Positions 37,001 through 49,000 of a DNA stretch of 64,000 nt are shown piece by piece; the first letter of the stretch is position 1; the number at the start of each line of letters is the position of its first letter. The notes under the pieces are model-generated. The model was given only the letters and a program-made list of their open reading frames with translations, did no database searches and was not told the DNA's origin. Both the position numbers and the translations under genes were made by a program. The stretch is from assembly GCF_036588685.1 (NCBI RefSeq), contig NC_086383.1, positions 37,022,171-37,086,170 on the forward strand. Direction: 5' to 3'. This stretch comes from Mytilus trossulus (Eukaryota; Mollusca; Bivalvia; Mytilida; Mytilidae).

Positions 37001-40000
37001 TTGGGATGCAGATATTTTGTCTGTTGTCGTAAAGTTGGATGTATTAGAGGTTTCTCAACATCTTACGAACGACTGAAAATCGCCTAACTTTACGTTACTT
37101 GCCGTAACGAGAACAGAGGGAGCAGTAATTTATCTAATAATATTGGATTATCGGCTGTGCTCTCCTTCCGTTTAAAATGTCTTTAACGGTAAAAATTATT
37201 TCGTGAACACTAGGTATAATAAATCTAGGAGTGAACGCCTATCGCTTTAAATTTGAAAAGAAAACATCACAATAAGTCCCGGGATAACTTTTTTGTCCGA
37301 ACAACTAAAATCCAAATGATCTCTTCTGATTGATATATTGTTATATATATATAAGTTGGTAGAAAAAGAAAGGAAGTACATATTTAAACTGTTATATTGT
37401 TGTTTTTTTTTTGTTATCATGACCTTTCGTATTCTATGTGTGTATGTTTCCTTTATAGTATAATAATTAGTATATACATACTTTCTGTCTTGTTTATTGT
37501 TACTGTTAAGCTTCTATGGCATACCGTGTGCATATTTCTTCTGTTTTTTCTCATTTCTCATTTTTCTTTTTAGTAAGGGGTGCAATTTATAAAAGTATAT
37601 ATTCTTATAACTATGTGACCACCAGTCTTGTTAGGGCTGTAGCACTCATACTTTCAACGAGAACACACAAAACTCTATTACTAACAATAGATCAAGTGCA
37701 ACTTTAGATTTCTTTAACTGATTTCGAATAAACATTAAACATAAAAAAGCTATGTTACAACATATCTTTCCAAAATACTCTCCGACACGAAAAAATCAAA
37801 CTGTATACTTGAATATGCATGTAACACTATAATGCGCCCTATATCATATATTGTCAATTGTTGCATTCCAATTGCAATTGAACACAAAACCACTAGAAAG
37901 GATGTCCATCATATGCAGAAGCAATATAAAATGCATACCCATCAGCTGACCTAATTAATACAATCACTTCAAAACTTGGCCATATATCATATTATAAAAC
38001 ACTTAATGAGTACCGTTGTTAGTCAGGTATAATATAATTTTTAAATTGATGTTGTAATGCATGATTGGATTAATTTTTCACTTACTGAAATATTATATAG
38101 ATGTAATAGTTTATTAGAAGAGGGACGGAAGATACCAAAGGGACAGTCAAACTCATAAATCTAAAACAAACTGACAGCGCCATGGCTAAAAATGAAAAAG
38201 ACAAACAGAAAAACAATAGTACACATGACACACCATAGAACACTAAAAAATAAACAACACGAACCCCACCAAAAACTAGGGGTGATCTCAGGTGCTCCGG
38301 AAGGGTAAGCATATCCTGTTCCACATGCGGCACCCGTCGTGTTGCTTATGTGATAACAAAACCGGTAAATTGTGTAATTCGGTAGGTCAAATTCATGAAA
38401 GGGAAGGGGATTGTAGTTACGACGTTAGGAACATATCCGATATCATTTGTGAAATGGTTATTCTATAAAGGTCAACCAACTCGTGATGGCGTCCGTAAAA
38501 TTTACAAAGGGATGATTTCAACTTCACCATTTGGAACTCTTGGTTTAATAGCTTCCTTGTGAGCAGTAACACTCTATCAAGAAAATCATGATAGGAAATG
38601 CAAGCACGGGAATATCGTATCAATTGGGAGATATATACCCCGTATGCAGGTGCTGCTGGAATGTTGCTACTTAGGAATGGAAAGTTCACAATTGGAAAGC
38701 TGAAATCATCCCTTTCGTCGTAAAACTTTGTCTTCAACCGACCCTCATTGTCAATTTCTAGATGTAGGTCAAGATATGAAGCCGACTTAACTGTATCTGT
38801 AGTATCCTTTATCTCCAATTCGATGGGATAGATGCGATCCACATAGTCACCAAGTTTTGAATTGTTTAGTGAAAGAACGTCATCTATATAGCGGAAAGTA
38901 GAGTTAAAGGATATTGCTAACTTCTTATCTTTCTTCATAAGAAGTTTCTGCATGAAGTCAGCCTCATAATAATAAAGAAACAAGTCAGCAAGTAGAGGGC
39001 ACAGTTTGTTCCCATTGGGATGCCCACAGTCTGTTGGAAAAAAAGTATATATTACACCTTTTCATTACAAATAAATATATTAAACTTTCAGGTGAATGCA
39101 GCATCAGTATGTTCCCAAGGAAAATTTACGCCGAAAATTTGAGAAAGTATGAATAAGAAATTAGAGAGGCAAACAGATTACCAGAAAACAAGGATTTTAA
39201 AAGAAAAGAATTGCCACTAATAGTAATATGGTATATCTGACTCGGAGCAACATGTACTAATCAATATGGAAAGATTTTCAATTTTGACTGAGAACAAAGT
39301 GAACCCTTATAATGCTATGACTATCAATCAGTACTTGACTGAATAAGTGGAGTAAACTATTGGCATATTTGTAAATATAACAGTTATATGTTAGCTTGAT
39401 TATTGAGAAATTCAAAATAAAGAAAGTTTCCCGTAAAACAATGCCACGAGTTAAAAGAGTCATATTGCATTAGTGCAAAAATAGCGTCAAATTATTGCCG
39501 TAATCAGTGAAAAAATATTCTGGGATGAAAGAAGTCTATCTAGCATTGTTGCAAATATAAAATTATGGATGGATGGATATTGGTTAACATGATCCCTCAT
39601 AGATTATAAATACTGTATATACTACTCGCAAGCTCGTGGTGTACACTCATTTACCAATATTGATGTACAAACAATATATAAAACGAAAAAGATGAAATCG
39701 ATCATATCGTAATGATAATTATTTCGACTCAAGAAAAGGTTTTCGTTAGTGTCATCAAAATTCATATTCATTCTTAAAGTAACATAATCAACAACTTGTT
39801 TTTTTCTAATTACTACATCCGCCCCGAAAAGGTCAGTGACAAAATATAAGGAAAAAGATAGATTGGTATTTTTACCACGTGTGTTGCGTTAAAGGGAAAA
39901 CAGTCAATACAATTTTCAACACAATTTTGCCATTTTAACGCATACAACTTATAACGACACCAGTAGATATTATTAATAAATACTTTCTAATTATTCCAAA

Positions 40001-43000
40001 TTCTATGTAAGTATTAGAAAACATTCTCTATTCTAAGTTTTTTTTTCTAAATATACACAAAGCAAAGTAAAAGCCAAACAAACAGAAACGCAAATCTATA
40101 TTTAGAATCTTAAGGTGGAGGCAACTAAGTTCCGGTAAGGACTGTTTGATTCATTTGTGTGTGCTCACAATAAATATTCTCGTTTAAAATCACGAATAAA
40201 GTGTCCAAGAAGCATTGGAATCATAATTATATAAAAATATTAAGCTTTTTATCGCTGATATGCAATTCGATTTCTTTAATTGTACCATGATGAAAACAAT
40301 AATCTCATGCATTAAATGATATCTCCAAAACAGCACCAAGGGTTGTGTTACGTACCAACCGTACCTGATTTACCGAGTGTGTTATAGCATGAGCAACATA
40401 ACCGGTGTGGAGAAGGATGGATCTGCTTACCCTTCCAGAGCAAAGGAGAGCACTCCAATCTTTTATTCGTGTAGCTTAGTCTTTATTTTTCACTGTTGTG
40501 TCTTATGTACTAATCTTTGTTTCTTTTTTTTTAATTTTTAGTCATGACATTTTTAGTTTATTTTCGATCTATCTAAATAGAACTCTCAATCTGCCATCTG
40601 TTGTTCCTCTTTTAGAGCTGTAAATACGACTGAAGGTGGAGTTAAAAAAATAAGGAACAATACATCTTAAAGGAAAAACAATAAAAACGCAGACCACAAG
40701 TTGGTGGTGATTAGTAGAGTACCTAGGCAGGCGCACCAGCAATACAGAAGGTATTGTAACAATAAAGGCACACCAGCAATACAGGGGGTATTGTAACAAT
40801 ATAGGCACACCAGCAATACAGGAGGTATTGTAACAATATAGGCACACCAGCAATACAGGAGGTATTGTAACAATAAAGTCACACCAGCAATACAGGAGGT
40901 ATTGTAACAATAAAGTCACACCAACAATAAAGGAGGTATTGTAGCAATATAGGCACACCAGCAATACAGGATGTATTGTAACGATAAAGTCACACCAGCA
41001 ATACAGGAGGTATTGTAACAATAAAGTCAAACAGCAATACAGGAGTTATTGTAACAATAAAGGCACACCAGCAATACAGGAGGTATTGTAACAATGAAGG
41101 CACACCAACAATACAGGAGGTATTGTAACAATAAAGTCACACCAGCAATACAGGAGGTATTGTAACAATAAAGGCACACCAGCAATACAGGGGGTATTGC
41201 ACCAATAAAGGCACACCAGCAATACAGGAGGTATTGTAACAATAAAGGCACACCAGCAATACAGGAGGTATTATAACAATATAGGCACACCAGCAATACA
41301 GGAGGTATTGTAACAATATAGGCACACCAGCAATACAGGAGGTATTGTAACAATGAAGGCACACCAACAATACAGGAGGTATTGTAACAATAAAGTCACA
41401 CCAGCAATACAGGAGGTATTGTAACAATAAAGGCACACCAGCAATACAGGGGGTATTGCACCAATAAAGGCACACCAGCAATACAGGAGGTATTGTAATA
41501 ATAAAGGCACACCAGCAATACAGGAGGTATTGTACCAATAAAGGCACACCAGCAATACAGGAGGTATTGTAACAATAAAGGCACACCAGCAATACAGGAG
41601 GTATTGTAACAATAAAGGCACACCAGCAATACAGGAGGTATTGTAACAATAAAGGCACACCAGCAATACAGGAGGTATTGTAACAATAAAGTAACACCAG
41701 CAATACAGGAGGTTTTGTAACAATATAGGCACACCAGCAATACAGGAGGTATTGTAACAATAAAGTTACACCAGCAATACAGGAGGTATTGTAACAATAA
41801 AGACACACCAGCAATACAGGAGGTATTGTAACAATAAAGACACACCAGCAATACAGGAGGTATTGTAACAATAAAGGCACACCAGCAATACAGGAGGTAT
41901 TGTAACAATATAGGCACACCAGCAATACAGGAGGTATTGTAACAATAAAGACACACCAGCAATACAGGAGGTATTGTAACAATAAAGACACACCAGCAAT
42001 ACAGGAGGTATTGTAACAATAAAGACACACCAGCAATACAGGAGGTATTGTAACAATAAAGGCACACCAGCAATACAGGAGGTATTGTAACAATATAGGC
42101 ACAACAGCAATACAGGAGGTATTGTAACAATAAAGACACACCAGCAATACAGGAGGTATTGTAACAATAAAGGCACACCAGCAATACAGGGGGTATTGTA
42201 CCAATAAAGGCACACCAGCAATACAGGGGGTATTGTACCAATAAAGGCACACCAGCAATACAGGAGGTATTGTAACAATAAAGGCACACCAGCAATACAG
42301 GAGGTATTGTAACAATATAGGCACACCAGCAATACAGGAGGTATTGTAACAATAAAGGCACACCAGCAATACAGGAGGTATTGTAACAATAAAGTTACAC
42401 CAGCAATACAGGAGTATTGTAACAATAAAGACAAACCAGCAGTACAGGAGGTATTGTACCAATACAGGCACACCAACAGTAAGTAAGATATTATAACAAT
42501 ACAGACACAACAACAGTAAGTGATGTATTGTAACAATACAGATATGCTAATAGTTAGTGAGGTATTGTAACAATACAGACACACCAACAGTAAGTTAAGT
42601 ACATCAAGTACTTCAGAAGTTGTTGTTCAGTACAGTAACGAAACCAGTAAATAAAAGTTGGTGTCGGCAGTAAAGTAACAAAACCAGTATTTAGTAACGT
42701 TAAGCGTCATAGTATATGTCAATAAGAAGAATTTGACGTTTAAAGTAAAATTATTTAGTACCTAGCTCCTAGAATTCGGACTTCTTTTACTATTGCTATT
42801 CTTTATGAGTTACATTTTGTTGAAAGACAATATAAAATAATGACGATAGAGCTAAAGCTATCAAAGAGAATTAATTCTGAAAACAAAATTATAAACTTAC
42901 AAGGAAAACATTAATCAAAAGTAAAATAAACAATAAATTTCGGCGTATCATATCATTATAAAATCTGTATTTAAGGTTTTATATAATCATTTATGTAAAA

Positions 43001-46000
43001 GCATGTGCCTACAGAACAACAAATAATTAAAATGTTAAATACCCCTATATCCTGGCGAACCAGTTTCTCCTTTTGGACCAGTTGGTCCCGGTAGCCCTGT
43101 TGATCCAGATTCTCCACTACATCCAGTGTTGCCTCGATCTCCTGTGCGACCAGCATCTCCTTTTTTCCCCTTTCGTCCTCTCAATCCCAGATCTCCTTGT
43201 GGTCCCGGATATCCAGTCGAACCAGATGGTCCAGATGGTCCAATGTCTCCATCGGCTCCAGCAGGTCCTGTTTTTCCTGGTTTTCCTGATTTTCCCTGGA
43301 CACCATCACCACCGACTGGTCCCTGTGCTCCGTCATGTCCATCATTACCAGGTGCTCCATCCAATCCTCTTAATCCAGTCGGTCCAGCAAGTCCTCTTTC
43401 ACCAGTTTTACCATTTTCCCCCGGATTACCTATTTCACCTTTTGTTCCTTGAGATCCATTAAAACCTCGCAATCCAGTACGTCCTATTTTTCCAGGGTCT
43501 CCTCTATCTCCTTTTAATCCAGGAGTTCCAGCTCGACCAGGATATCCTCTCTTTCCTACAAAATGTCAAACATACTAGTAAATAAAATGGAAACAGTTTC
43601 CAGGATTTGAGAAATGCCAGTTACTGGGATTGCTTATTGTTTTATCTTTAAAGACAGACGTTATTTGTCTAATTTATAACTTTACATTCTGAAATCATCA
43701 AAACTAGTAATTCTTTGATTATTTAGAAAAACAACACGATAGGGGATATTCAAAACTTATATTTAAAACAGGCACGAAGATACTAAAGGGACAGTCAAAC
43801 TCATAAATTTTAAATAAACTGACAACGTCATGGCTAAAAATGAAAAAGACAAACAGAAAACTATTAAACTTTCGTAATATGGATAACAATCGAAACACAT
43901 GTTAATCCAACACATATTTCCAGTATTACATAATTATTTTTTTAATGAATCTACAGTACATCGTACCTTCAACACCCTGTTTCCCAGGAGGACCAGCTAC
44001 CCCTATTTCTGAAAATAGACAATTCAAATCATTTTAATTTAATGCATCGAATGCCATTTCATATTCTTGATATAGAATTCAGTTCATTTCTTAAAACTAT
44101 GCTTTGCCAACTTGAAACTGACAACAAATCTCTTTTGTATATTCTTTGCCCTCTTTTCTCTCTTGTTTTATCAATTTTTGAAAACGGCCTTACTGTTAAA
44201 TGAGTATGAAGACATGTAAGACGAGACGAAGCAAATATGATTTCTTAGCTTTGGTTTGCCTGGTCGAATATAAAATCCATAACCACCAGCCTGCATTGGT
44301 AAGGCCATCAACAAAATAACAAAAAATAGATTCATCTCGGAGGTATATAATTTTACATGTAGTCGTTGACACAAACACGGACTAGCGACACACATGACTA
44401 ATGATCAAGTTATACTTTCTAGTCGTACAGTATCAGTTCTGCAACAACATACAAGCTTATCGTTACGATATTAATCGATGTCATCATAGTATGATAAGGT
44501 TATAAAATAAACCAAAATACCACAGCCCAACAACAAATCAAAACTTTTCACTGGACGTTAAAAATTTATCCAAGTTTCATGACCGAGTACTCTTGTGTTA
44601 AATTTCAGATATTTTGACATCCTTAATGTGTAATCTTATATAAAAAGAAAGATGTGGTAGGAATGCCAATGAGCCAACTTCTACAAAAGACCAAAATGAC
44701 ACAGACATTTACAACTATAGGTCACAGTACGGCCGTCAGCAACAAGCAAAGCTTGTACCGCATAGTCATCTATAAAAGGCCCCAAAAAGACAATGTAAAA
44801 CAATTCAGACGAGAAAACTAACGGCCTTGTGTATATAAAAAAAATAACGAAAAACAAATATATAACACATAAACAAACGACAACCACTGAATTAGAGGCT
44901 CCTGACTTGGGACAGGCACATACATAAATAATGTGGCGGGGTTAAACATGTTAGCGGTATCCCAACCATTCCCTAACCTGGGAAAATGGTATAAGATTTA
45001 TTTTTTCATCTTTTATTTGTTTATATTTAAGTTAATTGATGTATATGAAGCCTGTTTTCAGAGTCTAATCTTTCATGGCTAATTTCATCCATATGAAGCA
45101 TGCACATAACTTCTCGACATAAGAAAGCTTTCCGTTGTTAGGGAAATAGTCAGTAAGTAAGGTTATCTTTTATTATAGTGACATGTGCAATAACATATCA
45201 ACACAGTACAAATATACTACATGTATAATGAAATACTCCCGATCCATTTGAAGGTTTACATGTCACTTTCAAAATCATTAACATATTTCTTGTATCACTG
45301 ATTTCAAACATTATGATGAAAACAGATTAAGTTACATCTAAAATAACTAATTCATAATACGTTAACCAAGAACAACGTTCTGTTGGAATCTGTTGACAAT
45401 GCTACCAGGAATTCAGTAGATTTTAAAACGATTAAACAATAAATATGTCAGTACTGTATGTATGTAAGCTATAAAGGTGTTATAATTACTCACCAACAAC
45501 TTCATAAGTTTCATCTGTAACAATTAACAATAACACAATTTACCCTTATATTGGTATATTTCTTGATTCATCACAGTCATCTTTTTGATAATTTCTGAAT
45601 GGTTTTTGTTGCAAAATTTAAATTGAAATGATCTACCGAAAAGACTGATCAATGGGTTTATGTGCAACACGGCGGGTGTAACATTTGGAGCAGAATCTCC
45701 TCACTAAGTAGCTGAGATCAACCGATTTTGTAACACAGATTGATTAATTTATGTACAATAGGTTTGTGCAATAGTGAACGCCAATGGGATTTGAATTCTC
45801 AACCTTTGACCGTCATTGAAAAATGCGGCAAAATTTGAACAGAATAATCAAAAGTACAATTTAGAATGGGACGAGGAACGTGTATGAGATACATCAACCT
45901 GACCAAAGAGCAAACAACAGCCGAGGGTCGACAACGGGCCTTCAATGCGGCGTGAAAATATCGTACCAAGGTTAAACTTGATAAAAGTTCACCTACGGAT

Positions 46001-49000
46001 CAATCTAAGAGTAGCCGACACGGTTTTTTAATGTGCAAGATGCATGGCGTCCTACTTATACAATTTAACGTTATCGTAATGACCTGACACTGCTCTATCA
46101 AACGGACGCCAAGTTTTGGTAAATTTGGTTATTACCGTCCAGAAGATGACGAGAGGTCAACATATTTTTCCCTATTTGTTTTTTTTTCTTGTATAACATG
46201 CATGATACGAAATGGACCATTGCTGTTTATTTGATAATTATAAAATGCTTCACGTTCATTATAATTGTTTACTTTTTAATAAAATGAACAATAAGAAAAT
46301 GCAAAACACCCATTTGTATACGAGCAATAAAGGCGTATGAATGAATTTACATATAAAATGAAACAAAAATTATATGATTTAGATGTAAACCAAATAGTTT
46401 TGTTCTATTAAATAGATGTAAACCAAATCGTGTTGTTATATGATATAGATGTAAACCAAATCGATTTTATAAATTATGAACATTCAATTTCCGTAAGCTT
46501 AAGGATTTATTTCGTCTGTCATTTCTAACTGGTCCGAAACCACAATTGTCGTCCCTTGATTTTCGTTGTTTACGAATATAGTCCCTAGTGTTAACAGTGG
46601 GTTACTTGCCATTAATTTTTATACCCCTTCTAAATTCATTTCTCCACGTTTAATGCCTCAAATTGTAAGTAGGAAGGTGAAATTACACTGTAAACAAATT
46701 TGGGTCCAGAATTTTAAAGGAAAGTAGTGATTTGGTCCAGGTGAAAAAGGTTGAAAAAATAGCACTTCGGAAGCTGTCAAAAGATTTCAAGACGCCCTAA
46801 AGATAAAATTGTCCATATTTTGAGTTAGAGACGATGAAGTTTTCTATAATTTTGATATAATTTGTCCCAAAAGGAGTACAACACGCTGTGAAAATTTCAT
46901 TGAGAAAGCGCAGGTGGGATTTTTTAAATTTTCATTTATGTTCTAAAAGAAATGCACTACGAATTAATTGTGTCCTTGGACCTAAGAGGTGAAGTCTGTA
47001 AATATAGAATCTGTACTTTGGAAACTTCCCTAAATGATTTGGTGGTGTCAATTTGTCAAATAGCATGAAACTAAAGGATTTAAACTTTTATTCTATAGAA
47101 TTTCTGCAAAAATGACCAATTTTGGCATTTTATGGTCAAAATGGGCATTTTAAGGCTTTTTTAATATTGATGCTATATGGCATCCTGACTTTCTATCTGA
47201 CACGTTTTCATGTGTCAATACTTGTGTTTCTATGCCTTTATCTTGTTCTTTTACTTGTATATGAACTCAGAATCTACAGAAAAGAAGATTATCTCAGACA
47301 ATATGTGCAAAATGTGTTGTATAAATGACCCTTGTCTAACTCCCTGTTTGGATGAAGTCAAAAGTGGTGTTCTTGGTACATAAAATTTGAAGTCCACAAT
47401 AAAGACCTCACTAAATGTGTACCAAAAGCACTTTGCAATGTCTATTGTACATGTTCCATTTCACATAATATCTTTCTTTTCTTCGTTAGGATAGCAAGTG
47501 GTTTAAATATATGCCTGTTGAGACTAAAAAAGCATTCAAGTTTTTCACTAAAAAGCCAGAAATCTTTGTATCAGACCATACTGTCTGCAAGAAAAGTTAA
47601 TTGCAAGAACCTTTTTGTGCTCATATTTGTTGTATCATGTCACATGAGTATAGAAATGATAAAAAAAGACACAATTTGTTTATTTCTTATAGCCTCAATA
47701 TGAATTTTTTAATGTAAAATATGTGGCACGGCCTAAATTGACCCTGATTTTTTTCCATTTTTACTTGGCTTAAGACCCTTTTAAACTAATATGGTCTGTT
47801 ATCTGTAACTTTTCTTTCCGTTTAAAGTACATTCAATACATATGTAAGGATAATTTATAACCAAAAAGCTTCACAAATTTAAAATTGCTGGAAAATATTA
47901 CATCTTCATGTAAAGCCCCCTTTCATTGAAAAAACTCAATTTTTAGGCCTAGGCGGATATAAATTTTACTTTTGAATACTTATGCTAAGTCTGATAAATC
48001 AAATGAGTACTCTAATTCTTTTAGTATATAATAAATGATATATTAAGGCATTTAAAAAGAAGTTTTTTGCAATCTTTTTTTTTTAAAGCCCAACATGTTG
48101 ATAGTTGAAATTTTTCAATTTTAACGTCAAAATTTAACACGCAAAGATGAGTATAGAATTTAACATATTGTCTATAATATATATCCTATTGTTATGAAAC
48201 TTTGCAAGCAGTGTTATAATTTATTAAGCTTTGGTTTTACCAAGTTTTTTTTTAAGATTTGTCAACTCTTTCTATCCTATTAGGTCCGAGACCACAATTG
48301 TCGTCCCTTGATTTTCGTTGTTCACGAATATAGTCCCTAGTGTTAACAGTGGGTTACTTGCCATTAATTTTTATACCCCTTCCAAATTAATTTCTCCATG
48401 TTTAATGCCTCAAATTGTAAGTAGGGGGTGAAATTACTCTGTAAAAAAAATTGGGTCCAGAATTTTAAAGGAAAGTAGTGATTTGGTCCAGGTGAAAAAG
48501 GTTGAAAAATAGCACTTCGGAAGCTGTCAAAAGATTTCAAGACGCCCTTTAGATAAAATTGTCCATACTTTGAGTAAGGGACGATGAAGTTTTCTATAAT
48601 TTTGATATAATTTGTCCTCAAAGGAGTACAACACACTGTGAAAATTTCATTGAGAAAGTGAGGTGGGATTTTTTAAATTTTCATTTATGTTCTAAAAGAA
48701 ATGCACTACAAATTAATTGTGTTCTCGGACCAACTTGTGATTGTTGGGGTATGTTCAATATAAAGTGAAGCAAATTATACAGTCATGTAATGCAAAATAA
48801 CTATAAACATCGATTTTTTAGCTAGAAAAACGACAAATAGCTATCAAAGTTACCAGGGTTATAAGTTAGTACGCCAGATGCGGACTTCGTCTACATAAGA
48901 CTCATTAGTGACGCTCATATCAAAATATGCATAAAGCCAAACAAAAACAAAGTTGAAGATCATTGAGGATCAATGTTCTTGATGTGTATGAAGCTTTTTT

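Noticed and set aside
36806..37087. 93-codon plus-strand ORF with several Cys
   Set aside because: No domain, no splice borders, and it lies in intron 6 on the opposite strand.
38984..39037. A spliced upstream exon for the reverse transcriptase (T-run followed by CCAACAG)
   Set aside because: It looks like an acceptor, but the adjoining codons are frameshifted and no upstream exon was found. Truncated insertion is simpler.
41137..42587. Overlapping minus-strand ORFs of up to 458 codons with a 37-residue repeat
   Set aside because: They arise because the 37-bp minisatellite unit has no stop in any minus-strand frame. The same peptide appears in all three frames, there is no start context, and they lie within an intron.
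43073..43462. Plus-strand Pro- and Leu-rich ORFs of 108 and 129 codons
   Set aside because: Antisense shadows of the Gly-X-Y exon of the lectin gene.
46531..48731. LTR retrotransposon, with the two ~450-bp copies as LTRs
   Set aside because: The copies have 17-base inverted ends and no TG..CA, primer-binding site or coding sequence between them; MITEs fit better.
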